A stretch of 64,000 nt of DNA from Fusarium oxysporum f. sp. lycopersici 4287 (lineage: Eukaryota > Ascomycota > Sordariomycetes > Hypocreales > Nectriaceae): NCBI RefSeq assembly GCF_000149955.1, contig NC_031000.1:1038259-1102258 (forward strand), written 5' to 3'. A model generated the notes under the pieces. That model was not told where the DNA came from, ran no database searches, and worked only from the letters and a program-made list of their open reading frames with translations. The position numbers and the translations under genes are program-made. Shown here piece by piece: positions 42,961-55,083 of this stretch; positions within the stretch are counted from its first letter, which is position 1, and every line of letters starts with the position of its first letter.

Positions 42961-44778
42961 ATGTTTAATTTTGCCTGTTTTATAGCATGGCTGCTCCTGG
43001 TCTTTGCAGTTGACGCCAAGTCGCCGTCAACTTCCTCGTTAGGACCCCGAGGCCCTCCAACTGTGACCATCAAGAATGGCACCTTGAGTGGCATTTTTAA
43101 TAGCCACTACGACCAGGAGTTCTTTCTCGGTATACCCTATGCGGCGCCGCCTGTAAATGACCTCCGTCTGCGCAAACCCCAGCCTGCACAACCTTGGGCC
43201 GGCATTCGGAAGTCAGAGTCATATGGAGCGCGCTGCCTTAGAAACGATATTCGACTGGCTGGATTTAGTCAAAACGTCACAGACCCGGTCAGCGAAGATT
43301 GTCTCCACATCAACATTATACGGCCAGCAACCCAGCGTTCACCACTTCCCGTGCTCGTATGGATACATGGGGGGGCATTCCAGGAGGGCAGCGCCAGCGA
43401 CGGCAGGACCAATGGAACCTTTCTCGTGCAGACATCCGTGGAGATGGGAACACCAATCATTTTCGTCAGCTTCAATTATCGTCTCGGTGCTTTTGGCTTT
43501 CTGGGTGGCCTGGAAATAGAGGCGGCTGGCGTATCTAATATTGCCCTTTACGACCAACGGCAGGCTCTCCATTGGATTCAAGAAAACATCGGATATTTTG
43601 GCGGAGATGCATCACAGGTTACGATAATGGGCCAGTCAGCTGGTGCTATGTCAGTCGGATTTCATCTCCTCGCCTTCGGAGGCCGAAACGATGGTCTCTT
43701 CAATGCCGCAATCGCACAAAGTGGAGGTCCCTATACGGTACCCGTTCTCAGCCGTGAGATATCGGATCGAGAAGCCGATTTCAATATGGTACTGAACAAA
43801 ACTGGTTGTTCAGACTCTAAAGACTCACTGAATTGTCTACGCGCAGCTCCCGCTGAGTTATTGCAACAAGCTGGTTCTCTCTTGACACCTTCATTTGTTG
43901 TTGATGGCGGAATAATTACAGCACCTAGCGAAGAGCTCTTACACTCGGGCCGCTTTGCTAAAGTACCTTTACTCATTGGTTCGACGAGGAATGAGGGAAC
44001 ATCTCTACTGCAGCAAATATTGGGTACGACGGGCTCATTTGAGACTGAGGAGCACTTCAAATCGTTCATCAAGACTTCTTGGATAAGAGGCCCAATTAAT
44101 GATACAGTCGCCCAACATTGGGCGCAACTGTACGCTCAGGAAATCAATACTCCTTCGACAGCTGGTCTAGGTACTGTGAAGCCGAACCCCGGTCCAAAGT
44201 ACGGCAACTATTATGGCCAGGCAACGTTGTGGCTGGGTGACATGACATTCACTGCTGGAAGGCGTTTTGCAACCCAAGCATGGGCTAGAGAAAACGTGCC
44301 GAGCTATAGTTTCTTATTCGACGGTGTACCAGCAAACATGGATCCAGATACGCTTGGAGCTGCCCACTTTTCAGATGTGGCATATACGTTTAGGGACACG
44401 GAAGGCTTTGGCTGGGAGATAAACCCTTTCCCAGCCGAGCCTAACCTGAAGGAGAAACATGTCAAACTCGCCGAACTCATGAGCCGAATGTGGATCAGCT
44501 TTGCAACCAAGCGGAACCCGAACTTCCACAATGGTCAGTTACGTGTTACCTTATGGACCACCTTCAGACACCTCCTTTCCTTGAAACTAACTTATAATGT
44601 GTTTTTAGTATCCGATTTTCATACGACTTGGCCAACATATACTAATAAACGCCTCGTTAATATGGTTTTTGAGACTACTCAAAGCCATTTACAGGCTGAT
44701 GACTGGCGAGCCGAAGCAATCAGCATGATGTCTCTTGTGCCGGGTACTCATCCAACGAGAGGTAATAACAATTGTTAG
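42961..44778 (+). CDS. secreted type-B carboxylesterase/lipase
   Basis: The signal peptide MFNFACFIAWLLLVFAVDAK precedes an alpha/beta-hydrolase of the carboxylesterase-lipase family (PF00135). The oxyanion region is PVLVWIHGGAFQEGS. The nucleophile serine is in MGQSAGAMS, the acid is probably the glutamate in GSTRNEGTS and the histidine is in LGAAHFSDVAY. EDCLHINI is the family N-terminal signature. A 75-nt stretch (44534-44608) has GT, an actaac branch site and AG. It is a likely intron although its length keeps the frame open: removing it joins NPNFHN to SDFHTTWP cleanly. The product is about 580 residues when spliced. Secreted, so it could cleave an ester before uptake. Confidence 0.9.
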   Translation: MFNFACFIAWLLLVFAVDAKSPSTSSLGPRGPPTVTIKNGTLSGIFNSHYDQEFFLGIPYAAPPVNDLRLRKPQPAQPWAGIRKSESYGARCLRNDIRLAGFSQNVTDPVSEDCLHINIIRPATQRSPLPVLVWIHGGAFQEGSASDGRTNGTFLVQTSVEMGTPIIFVSFNYRLGAFGFLGGLEIEAAGVSNIALYDQRQALHWIQENIGYFGGDASQVTIMGQSAGAMSVGFHLLAFGGRNDGLFNAAIAQSGGPYTVPVLSREISDREADFNMVLNKTGCSDSKDSLNCLRAAPAELLQQAGSLLTPSFVVDGGIITAPSEELLHSGRFAKVPLLIGSTRNEGTSLLQQILGTTGSFETEEHFKSFIKTSWIRGPINDTVAQHWAQLYAQEINTPSTAGLGTVKPNPGPKYGNYYGQATLWLGDMTFTAGRRFATQAWARENVPSYSFLFDGVPANMDPDTLGAAHFSDVAYTFRDTEGFGWEINPFPAEPNLKEKHVKLAELMSRMWISFATKRNPNFHNGQLRVTLWTTFRHLLSLKLTYNVFLVSDFHTTWPTYTNKRLVNMVFETTQSHLQADDWRAEAISMMSLVPGTHPTRGNNNC

Positions 44779-44859
44779 GGCTGTTATTGCGTTAACTACA
44801 TATTAAAATAGAAATCTAAAGTAGACTAACTTACCCTTTATGTGTCATCTTAATTAATT

Positions 44860-45415
44860 AATATCTAATAAAGTACACTATCAGCAGGTTAATCAAAAAT
44901 CTCTCACTCTCTCCCCTCTCTTTCGCCACACATGTCGCAACCACCAAGCATGTCACAGATAAATCAAGAGGCAAATATCATTCTTGTTCTTCAAGTCCTT
45001 TGAAAAGACCCAGTTTTGGGTCTTCGTTGTGCCGCAAGGACCTACAGGACGCCGTACAGTTCGCTCTGGCGCCGATACCGCGGCATCCCTGCTCGGTGCG
45101 ATGTCACTCCGGAATTACGTAGATTATCCGATCTAGAAGAACAGAGTATTGTTCAATTCAATCTAGACCTTGGCTCGCGAGGTTTCCCCCTTGAGACTGC
45201 GTGATGTAGAAGAAATAGCTTACTGAGTGCTGGCCGGTCGCGATGCGTCACCTGTTGGCAAGTGCTAGACACGTGGATTCATTAATTACCACTCAGAACT
45301 TAGAACGCACTTTAATTGTAGATACGACTATCGGAGAGCTAAACGTAAAGGTCTGACCATTATCTGCAATTAGTTCTTACTTATAGAGAATATAATTGCA
45401 AAGTATGGTATTAGC
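44860..45415 (+). mobile_element. decayed pogo element, 5' third
   Basis: After a degraded left tip, the leader aaaaatctctcactct and start MSQINQEANIILVLQVL match the pogo family. The frame then breaks by stops and shifts but can be followed through a RKLSDLEEQ-like and an RYDYQRAK-like block to about 45415, where it ends abruptly. Confidence 0.75.
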
Positions 45416-46828
45416 TCTGCCATTACGAAACCTCTGATAGATCGATATCCTAACCTTAGTCAGAGGGGGCGTGAGATGACATAAAGCCCCTCGCGAGAAA
45501 AAAGGGGGCGGGAGGCATGCTTCATTAATACAATCATTATCTTTGTTCTCCACATCGGATTGATCCCTATTAGCTTTATCGAATGTGCCTACATTATGCA
45601 TGCTAGGACTGATCAAAGAATCAAGTCAACAATTAATAACATCACAACATTCTGCTCCACATCTTAATACACTCACCCCATCGTATAGCTGCCTATCCAA
45701 CAGGTAATGTGTACAGTTTGCTAGTGGAGTGGAGAAAAACAATCCTTGATATAGCCCAGTGTCTCCGGCGGTTAATGAGGTTTACGAATACCGAGATGTC
45801 AACAAAATCAGCATATATGGGGCCTATTATTAAGAGGGTAGACATTCGGCACAAATGTGATGCCGACCTGCGAGGCAAATTGGGAGAAGTGCTCCATTGG
45901 TCTGACGAATCGGGCTCTCCCTTTCAATTTTCACAGCCAGTGTGTCTTGTGGCTCTTTGTATTACTCCTAGAACCTCTCTTACAAAATATATAAAGGGAA
46001 ATCAACATATTATCACATTCTAATAGTAAATGAATGTCTTGATACTGTTTGCCGTAGCCTAGCTAATGTAAGTATACAAAGCTTTTATTGTATTGTAGTA
46101 GAGCTAGATGCCATCTAATTGCTATATCCATTGCCTGGAAAGCCTGCAATGGCTTAGAATTGTTATCAAGAGGGGAATCCTTCAGCCTTATACCTATCGT
46201 CAAGACGCGGGCCCTTGCACAACTATTTATGTCGTCTCGGTGTGACAGTTTAAAAACAAAAGAGAATGGGGTGGACACATACTGATTAATATTGCTTGCA
46301 GGTACCGGACACAGAATCAAGCTAGTTTAGCGAAGTACGCCTGCCTCTAAACTCTGTTGAACGCGTAGTGTTCAAGTCCTGACTTGATTTGGAAAAGCAC
46401 GACTGCTTGAGAAGAAGTCCAATACGGCATAAAAACGATCTGAATATAGAGTTCATGCTATAGGTTTTATTAGTAAGGGTATATATGTCGGGATCGACCA
46501 ATTCATTACCAATACTTGACAAACTCGAGGGCGGAAATACACAAGCCATCGTTACATCATCCAATGGGAGGCCGCCCTCGCTATAGGTGACTGATTAAGT
46601 TTAGTGCATTATCCCACTTAGTCGCGATCAGACAGTACCTAACCCTTATCGGTATTAGGAGGCTGGTATACATGCTACTCCCGATGTCTACGAGGCATTC
46701 ATTATAAAGGCATCGCGTTATCCAGCCCATTCCAATTGATCAATGTCTAACCAAGAAATCATATCAGACTTCTCCCATTCTTAAGCATAAGCTCATCTGC
46801 AGAATTACCCTTTCCTGTGCTTATTACC
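45416..46828. other. intergenic with repeat D
   Basis: No gene seen. Repeat D copy 2 lies at 45825-45925. The last 100 bp should hold the promoter of the GFA gene. Confidence 0.45.
45825..45925 (-). repeat. dispersed repeat D, copy 2
   Basis: The inverted partner of 34566-34660; about 85 aligned bases, centre tcggcacaaatgtgatgccg. Parent element unknown. Confidence 0.6.
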
Positions 46829-47294
46829 ATGTCTTCTGGTCATTGTCTTTGTGGTGGAGTCAAAGTCGAGGTCTCGGGTGACCCTGTCGCCGTTGTATGA
46901 ACTTTCCTAACCCTCACTTTCCTTTTGCCGTTACTAATGTATAAGCAAGGTCTTGTGCCATTGTTTGGATTGCCGCAAAACATCTGGTAGCACTCATGGC
47001 CTCAATTGGGTTGTCCCTGGTGATCTGGTTCAACTTGAGGGACCGTCGAAGACGTTCACAAAGCTGAGCAAGGCTGGCAACCCTGTTACGAATACATTCT
47101 GCCCTACCTGCGGTACTACAGTGTTTCGTGATGGCCCTGCTGCTCCTGGTATCAAATTTGTCAAGGCGGGTATCTTTGATGATCCCGAGCTCTTGGCTAC
47201 CATCAAGCCTCAAGGAGAGATCTTCGTGTCTCGACGCCCGGTCTGGATGTCCCCCATTGAAGGTGCTTCTCAGAAGAAGGAAATGATGGAGTGA
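46829..47294 (+). CDS. GFA-domain (CENP-V/GFA) zinc protein
   Basis: Exons 46829-46894 and 46950-47294 give 136 residues. Zinc ligands are visible as CLCGG near residue 6, CHCLDCRK near residue 25 and FCPTCGTTVF near residue 70, the pattern of the glutathione-dependent formaldehyde-activating-like (PF04828) fold. Many fungal members have no known reaction; some handle glutathione or S-conjugates. The short intron (55 nt) falls between the first and second cysteine clusters. Same strand as the Zn2Cys6 gene 380 bp downstream. Confidence 0.85.
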
Positions 47295-47675
47295 AATGCA
47301 AGGTGGAATGCGCTCACCCCTTCTGTCTTCGCCCCGCCCATACATTTTGCGTTGAAATGCAGGATATAAGTTGAGATACTGGGATACCGGGAGGCGCGCC
47401 GGGTTTGTGCAGTTGTGTATATTGTAGTCAACGGTGTTGGACAATCACGGCTTAGCGTGGCAATTATGGCACGGGGTATTACCAAAATAAAATGTGGAGA
47501 TTGGCACGGGATGATGAGTACGGTGGCGTTTCACTATGAGGCATAACTAATCCCGATCGGTATCCTAATGTCCGTTTCACAAATTGAGTTTACCAACATT
47601 TCGTTCGTATAAAGCCCCTCCCCGTTCGACCACCGCCTCTCAGGTTATGGTAATTCATGTATTCAAGCCTTGAGC

Positions 47676-49230
47676 ATGGTTAATCTCGGACGACCAGCAA
47701 TGGGCTGTTTCAGCTGCAAAGACAGCCGTGTCAAGGTGAGGCGGCGCTTCATGCGATAGCGACACATAATCTCTCACACCACGTATGCAGTGCGATCTCG
47801 AAAAACCATCATGTGGGCGATGTAAGCGTCTCACTCATGTATGCCCTGGTTATCCGGATACCTGGAGCTTGATACACAGACAACAAAACGAGCAGGTTTC
47901 TCGCAAGGTACAATTGAGAGTGAATCGTCAGCAACGCCTGAGACAAAACAACACAGATACACCGCCCTTGACGGCATCGGCCATTCACGCCTCGCCCGTC
48001 TCAGTTTCCAGGGATATTGATCAGAACGTCCAAATTTACGCCGTTCATCGGATGTACTATGATTTGTGCTTCGACGCCAGCGTGGGCGTGTTCGTAGCCC
48101 TTCCCTTCATAGCTGTCAATACTTCTGTATCGCCTTTCATGCATGCTCTCCAAGCCGCAGCTCTAGCCCACTCGTCTGCAAATCTTAACCAATATGGACT
48201 TCTACCCAAATTGGAATATTGCGCCGCAGTTTCTGCATTGAAGAGAGATATCGCCGAGCCGGCTCAATTACAGAATGACGCCATCTTGATGTCCATTTTC
48301 CTTCTAGGCCTCTTCGAAGTCAGTTCTCTGACCCTCATCGTTCTCAATGTTCATTTATATGCTAACTAACGAAGGTCATCGTTCAACAACGGTCGGAAAG
48401 AAAGGTAGAGACAGATGGGTTAAAATGCCACCCACACGCTACAGGTGCACTCGCGCTTATTCGATACCGAACTCGGCAAAAACTAGACAGCTCTATAGAC
48501 ATAAGTGTCTTCCAATTCTATAGGCATGTTCGTGTAAGTCAATCTTTCCATGATATTGCAAAGTCTCCAACTCTAGCTGACGTTGATATCTTTCGTCTTT
48601 TGCCTGGTGCAGCTACTCGATATTTTCCTCCTAGGTACCGACCCGAGCTCACTGAAGACCGACTTTGTAAGCCCTTGGACCAATTGGGCCCAATTTCGTA
48701 CAATCGAGCCGCTTATACAAGATTGTGTCGAGCTGACCGGAAAAGTTCGCATTTTGACATCTACACTTTGCTCAAACCTCTCTTCAGCAAATATGGCTAC
48801 ACTTATCGACGAAATCATTCAGACAATTGCAAACCTTGGGCATGCCGCATCCCTTGTCGCCCAATGTCCGCGTTCTGCTACCCACCCCGGGTACTTCAAT
48901 GGATTACTAAGTCCAGATAATGAGACGAGCGTTGCAATAGCTAAGAGTCTGTACCTGACGATGCGCTTGCACATGACCGAAATGCTTTTATCTCTGCTAG
49001 AAGATGTCGGGGCCCCAGTGGAAAATGTGTTGAAAGCGACCGTAGTGGACGAGCTTTGCGAGATTATACGCAAGGTTATTGATGGCAACTTGAAGTGTGC
49101 GCAAGGGGGACCTGGTATGGCTGCTAGATTATTGCTTATGTCATGGCCCATGCTTGCCGTTCTCCAATCCCGTCTTCCCAGCTTGGAAACAAGGTCTTGG
49201 GTTCAGAGTTTACTCGATAGGAGAAGATAA
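47676..49230 (+). CDS. Zn(II)2Cys6 transcription factor 2
   Basis: Exons 47676-47735, 47791-48318, 48375-48533 and 48613-49230 give 454 residues. The zinc cluster CFSCKDSRVK then CDLEKPSCGRC..C has perfect CX2CX6CX6CX2CX6C spacing and is split by the first intron. The remainder resembles the DUF3468/Fungal_trans_2 type: QIYAVHRMYYDLCFD, ALQAAALAHSS and FLLGLFE. The start was chosen because MVNLGRPAMGC is the common N-terminus of this class. All junctions keep phase. Target genes unknown; the adjacent GFA gene is a candidate. Confidence 0.85.
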
Positions 49231-50196
49231 ATACCAAGTAGATTATTTATTTTACTTCCGGCCCCGACGTCTCAGGCATATACAGCAGTTTTTAAAAAAC
49301 AATTTAAGTCTGCCCATTTTTACCAAGAAAATTACGGATTTTTTGATTGGGATCTGCAAGCATCCTCTTTGTTGGGCCAAGCTCTTGTCAGCTAGCCCTC
49401 TCGGTTCACGAAAGTTGGACTTGTCCTTCTCTGGCCATCTTATACCGAAATCATATGAAGATTGCCTATGCAAGCCTGCTTGCTTACCGCTTTAATATAA
49501 GCATTCTACTACAAACCCACGCCTTTACTGCTTCAATCATTCTTCCAGGACCAATGCATCGAAGGGACTGAAGGTCCTTAGTCTGATTATCTGATACCAC
49601 AACATTAGACCCCTGGTAAGGGCAGCAGCCGTGTGGCATTTGGGAGCCTACCAGTTTGCACGGATGAAAAGGATGTAGTTTCACGAAAATAATGCTATAT
49701 CCCGTGTTAGAACATACTGTTTCGAAATTGAACGCTTTATGCATGTACGAGTTACTATCGTTACGTGCGGCCGCCTATACGCGTATTAGTAATATTGAGT
49801 GAACAAGTAACGTGTTAGCGCAGTTTTGCCCTGTAGCAAACGAAAAACAGGTTTCCGGAAGTCCCGGAGTCCACTAAATTCCGGGGCCTACGGGACTTGC
49901 AGCTTATATTTGTCGCTGCCGACGGGCTGTGTTGATTATCCTTGCCTTATTTATCGTGTATCATAAGCGAATGCTCCACCCAAGTGAGTGCTCAACTTAT
50001 TCTTCGTGGATATTTCCGTATTCGACCTGATTTTTCGCTATTGTATTTCTGCGTAATTGGTGTCATTACGTCAGTGCCCACCTTTTGTATAAGTTCAGTC
50101 TCTTGTAAATAAAACAGAGACCTTACAATCGAGAATTGATCTTCTAGTCTTCATCCTACTACCCTACAGGTGACATTCTGAGAAGACTCGAATACC
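49231..50196. other. intergenic, promoter side of the FAD oxidase
   Basis: About 970 bp without a recognisable gene. Balanced composition; no repeat shared with the rest of the window was noticed. Confidence 0.45.
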
Positions 50197-52304
50197 ATGC
50201 ACCCATCATATTCGCTTGCTATTGCAGGCTTCTTCCTTTCAAGTGCACTTGCCAAAGACCAATGTCGATGCGTAAGTCTACTATGGCCGTCCTAATTAGG
50301 TTGCTAACGACATCTTCAGACTACTGACGATTCCTGCTGGCCATCGACCAAAACCTGGACCGCTCTGAACTCCACCATTGGCGGCCACCTGATTCGCTAT
50401 ACACCTCCAGGCGCTGTTTGCTACAAATCTCATCCCAACTACGACGCCGAGGCTTGCGATTCCGTCATCAAGCAGTGGCCAGAGTCAAAGTTTCACTCTA
50501 GCGATCCGGCGAGCCTTCACAGCGAGTGGTCGAATGCTGGTTGTATTCCGGTCTACAAGAACGGAACTAGTATCTACGACGACCCCGAGGCGGGCGAGCG
50601 AGGATGCTCAAACGACGTGCTTCCTCCTTATGTCGTGAACGCTACTACCACGGATCATGTTGTAGAAGCGCTGAGGTTCGCCGCGGTGAAGAACATCAGA
50701 TTGGTCATCAAGAACACGGGACATGCTGGCGATGGAAGGTAAAGAATTTGAGTTGACACTTTGTGTAGAGAATACTTGCTAACAACGCACAGGAACTTAG
50801 GGTCAAGCAGTCTGTCGTACGTGTAGCCAGAACTAAATATTCCGAGCTGATGCTGACTTTTTGCCAGGATCTGGACTCACAACTTGAAGGGCATTGAACT
50901 GATTGAGAACTTCAACTCTACCTGTCCCAATTCGAAGGACACCCCAAGCCCACGCATGGCTGCCACTGTTGGCGCTGGCGTTCAGGATGGGGAAATGGTC
51001 GAAACATTGGCTGCCAGGAATGCTCTGGCTGTTAGCGGTACCAGTAACGTAAGTTTTCCCATTCCTAGTGAAGTTTTCATGGTGACTGACTCGTTATAGG
51101 ACGTTGGAGTCGCCGGTTGGTCTACTGGAGGTGGTCACGGATTCGCTACGGGCCACTACGGACAGGGTGCAGACAACATCCTAGAGGCAGAGATTGTTAC
51201 TCCATCTGGAAAAGTCGTGATTGCCAATGAATGTCAAAATGAGGACCTCTACTGGGCCATCCGCGGTGGTGGTGGTGGCACCTTTGGTGTCATCACAAGT
51301 CTCACCGTCAAAGCTTATCCTGCACCTCAAATGGTCATGGTAGCATTCGATACCAGTATCAAGAATCACACCTCGGAAGACGAGTGGTACCAGTTCATCG
51401 CAGATGCCCATGCTCTGTTCCCCGCCATGCAGGATGCAGGTATCCACGGCTACTACACGGTTGAAGGACCTCCTTCGGCCGAAGCTCTCACCTTCAGCGG
51501 CTCATTGATGATGTTTGAAGCGTCCAACAAAACCTACGAAGATGCCATCCGACCATTTGCAAAGCTGTTAAGATCTTCCAACGCAACAGTCGCCTGGTCC
51601 TTGAACAGGCTTCCTGTGAACAACTGGCAAGGTTTGCTCAAGATTTTGCCTGATATTGGATCTGTCAGCGCAGGCCATAGTATTAGAACATCCCGCCTAA
51701 TCTCACGACGTGCCGTCATAGAAAAAACTGACAAGTTCGCCGCCGTGTACAAGAAGATTGGCCCTACCAAGAAAGCACCATCGGTATGGATGGAGGATAA
51801 ACTGCATTCTCTAAGCTCTCTCACTAATAGTGTTCAGAACGGCCTGCCAAATCTCTCAATGTCCGGTACTCTCACAATCAGCCCCAAATCTGTCAACAAC
51901 TCTCTTCATCCTTCCTGGCGCAACGCAACTGTCCATCTCATCACCGGTCAAGCTTGGACGGACTCAACGAACGAAACCGAGATCCGAAGCATGATCCACG
52001 ATATGACATACCGCAAGCTTGGATTGCTGAGAGACCTCGACCCTGTTCAAGGTGCCTATCTCAACGAGGCAAGACATCAATCCTTTATTGAAGCATAGGG
52101 ACTCTACTAACGCATGAAAACAAGGCAAGCTCGATCGAACCGGACTGGCAATCGTCATTTTGGGGACCAAACTACGCCCGCCTTCGCGAAATCAAGGAAA
52201 AATATGATCCTGATGGTCTTTTGTGGTGCCCTCGGTGTGTTGGAAGTGAGGATTGGGTGCAGCGACACGATGGTAAGCTTTGCCGAGCATTCGCCCCGTG
52301 GTAA
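50197..52304 (+). CDS. secreted FAD-linked oxidase, berberine-bridge (BBE/VAO) type
   Basis: Exons 50197-50271, 50320-50738, 50793-50816, 50868-51048, 51100-52068 and 52125-52304, about 615 residues. The signal peptide MHPSYSLAIAGFFLSSALAK is followed by a cysteine-rich start. The FAD-binding PCMH domain includes RLVIKNTGHAGDGR, whose histidine is the candidate covalent FAD site, and GWSTGGGHG. RGGGGGTFGVITS follows and several N-glycosylation sites are present. The BBE C-terminal domain reads EPDWQSSFWGPNYARLR and KYDPDGLLWC. The last intron (52069-52124) uses GC instead of GT, with a perfect ctaac branch site; without it the BBE end would be lost. It oxidises an alcohol, sugar or phenolic, substrate unknown. 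Confidence 0.88.
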
Positions 52305-52509
52305 ATGTTTTACCATCCGGCGGCTTCCAAAGCCTTTTTGGGAACCTTATTTTCCATTCTGTATGGCCGTTATAATGGCCATTTCTTTTGAATCTTCGCT
52401 TCACTTTGTAATAGCAGATAGGCACATAGATACAGATAACATATCAGCATTAAACTTCTAGTTGCACCTCCTGATACATGGCGGTGGCCAAAATCTGAGT
52501 ATAGGCCTA

Positions 52510-54698
52510 CCCATGCAGTACCACCTAAAGGTAAGCAAAAAAATATTTCCTTATATAAAATGCCTAATTTCATTTACACAATACTTTATTAAAAGAAAAG
52601 GTATTTTTATAAGAGAATGCCTATTATCTTAGTAATTACATAGAATTAAATATTATAATATTACTTCTTTAGTGATATATATGGTATAGTTATATAGCAC
52701 TAATATAAAATATCTGAAATGCCCCCCCTTATTAACCAGCCTCCCTAAAGCTTTATTAAGAATTTTTGCTTTCCTATCTTTCCTTTATTACTTCTAATAT
52801 GCCTCAATAATCTTATATATAGGAGGATATTATCTAGGTTATATTAGATGTTATAGATAAAGGTCTTTCCTAGAACTAGGCTGCCTAAAAAAATATTATG
52901 CCTTAAACTACTCTCATCTAACAGGTTGAGAGGTCTACTGCTAAAATCTAAGATTACCTAACCTACTTAGCTTTTATTTAAGTTGTAGAAGTCTAGATTA
53001 GTTACCTGGATGTTTTAATAAGAGGCCTTAGGCTATGCTCCTTCCTATAGTTAAGTTTGTGCCACTGTTACTGCCCCCTTAAGATAGTAAGGCCAGGAAA
53101 GGCATATTAGTATATATTAATTAGCCAAGTTTATTAAATACTATCCTAATATCAAAGACAGGGGTAGGAAAATACCAGGAAGCTGTAAGGTTTAACTCTT
53201 TTATCTTAATAGCTATTAATTAGTATTTTAGTATCTAGGAAAGTAAATATAGTTAGATTAAGTCAGAGAATATAGTTAATATTAATAAGGGTAGTATTAT
53301 AGCTAGGTTTAGTAAGTATTAATTATTTTTCCTATAAAACTTATTAATTTATTAAAAAGCTAGGCTTAGATTCTTTAGTTATTAGCAGTAGTGATCCTAG
53401 GAGGAAGGCCTTTCTTAAGGGCTTGTAAACTTATACTTAGATTACCTTTATTAAAGCAGTTACCATAAATAGCTGTCTTTTAAATCCTGGAATTATCTTT
53501 AAAGGTAAAGACTTTTAGTAGTAGTAGTTCATAGATAAGTTTAAAATAATTGCCAACTGGTATTATATTATATCTAATAATAGCTAGATAGATAACTATA
53601 TTATAGTTACGTAGCTTAAGGAGTTCTATCTGCCTTAAATATAATCAGCAGATAAGCCTAATGCAAGGCTTATTATATTATATAGCCATAGGAGCTATAT
53701 ATCTATAGGTGTCTACTTGTTCTAAATTAGAAATACCGCTGATAGCGCTGACCCTAAATCTAGGATAAGCAGATGGCTCTATGTTTTTTAAATAATGTTC
53801 ATTGCTATTACTTGCCTATACACTGCTCTCATGGCCTGTAGCCACTGGATAATAGTATCTTTAATGCCTCTAAGGCTGCCTATTAAAAAGAACTATAGAA
53901 ACTTACCAGCCTAACTAATTCTGCGCCGGTAGATAAGGTTAACTTTATTAAGCCCTATACTAAAGCTAAAGCAGTAGGTATAATAAAGAAAAATATCCTC
54001 TTAGGCTGGAGAGTGACTAGGAACTGACCGATTTTACGACGGAAAGCGCTCCTCTATCCTAAGATTTAGCTAGATAGGAAAGAAATAATGCCCAGGTTAG
54101 ATAGCCACAGAGATAGGCAAGTCGACCCTGATTATACGCCAATGACCAGCTGCTATATCAGAGATCTGGGGAAGAACAAGAGCCTATTAACAAGAAGATG
54201 TTACTTTCTAATAATAAGAGGGTTTAAAGCTCAAGAGTCAAAGATTGCCTCTCTCGGCACCAGAATAGCTAGTCTAGAGGAGGAGGTTGACCGGTTGAGC
54301 AGAGGCAAGAAGAGGGGGGCGATACTGAATCCTAATAAAAGGTTTATGACATTAGCCGAAGCTCTAGTGGCTGGTAGTGTTATTTCTGAGCCAAAAAAGC
54401 AATTAAAAGGGCAAATGCTGTTGAGGATGTGATCGAGGTGGGAGGGATGGAAGAACATGAGAGGCCAAATTCGGAGGAGGAAAAGTTAACTGTGGTACGC
54501 ACGTGGGCAGGGCGTGAAGTTAGAATACTGCGAAAATACTAAAATCCACCTAATTTTAAAATGAAATTCGAATGTTATTTCACTCTTGTTAATTTTGTTG
54601 GATTTCCTACATCTGGTTGAAAAATTGCATTTCGTATGGGGAAATATTTTTTTTGCTTACTTGGTGGGTATTACTGGCGGTAGGTGGGTATTGCATGG
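52510..54698 (+). mobile_element. decayed Fot-like (pogo subfamily 2) transposon
   Basis: A 2.19-kb element with TA at both ends (52508-52509 and 54699-54700). Terminal repeats start cccatgcagtacc on the left and ccatgcaataccc on the right, both leading into gtaagcaaaaaaa(a)tatttcc. The interior is a transposase with many stops. GVGKYQEAVRFNSF, IANWYYIISNNS and, near the end, KKRGAILNPNKRFMTLAEAL track a different pogo branch from elements A-C. The C-terminal 110 residues (54088-54432) are still open. Composition suggests RIP. Confidence 0.75.
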
Positions 54699-55083
54699 TA
54701 TTGCTCTCTGACAGTACTACGCATAGTACCACAGTTTTGGGAGGAGCAACTCTGATAGATCTTCAGCTGAGTATACTATATATACGTAGAAGGTATAACA
54801 GATTAGAAGCCGTGCAATGTCTATACTTATCAAGGAGTAACAGAAGCCTTGTTAAGCTATAAACTTTACTGCCTAGTCATTATAAGTCCTCTGCCTTGAT
54901 AGGCTGAAGATTACCTTCTGAAATAGAACGGCCGGGTCTACTTTGGCTAATATAATTTGGATATCTCCACAAACCATATAATATAGTTAAATACTATTAA
55001 TAGCTTTAAACAACTATTTTAAAATAAATCTTTATACCTTATGGTATTCGGGATATTTAAAGTATACAAAGAGTTTATTTGCC
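54699..55083. other. intergenic, AT-rich
   Basis: No gene or defined repeat seen; AT-rich, with ctatatatacgtag-type sequence. Confidence 0.4.

Noticed and set aside
43269..43581. Several overlapping frames within the carboxylesterase
   Set aside because: Shadows of the real frame, which carries the catalytic motifs.
46340..46400. tRNA-like B-box (gttcaagtcc)
   Set aside because: No cloverleaf can be formed with a plausible A-box and acceptor stem.
46914..47444. Minus-strand frame of 176 residues opposite the GFA gene
   Set aside because: Antisense to a gene with clear zinc-ligand motifs; no motifs of its own.
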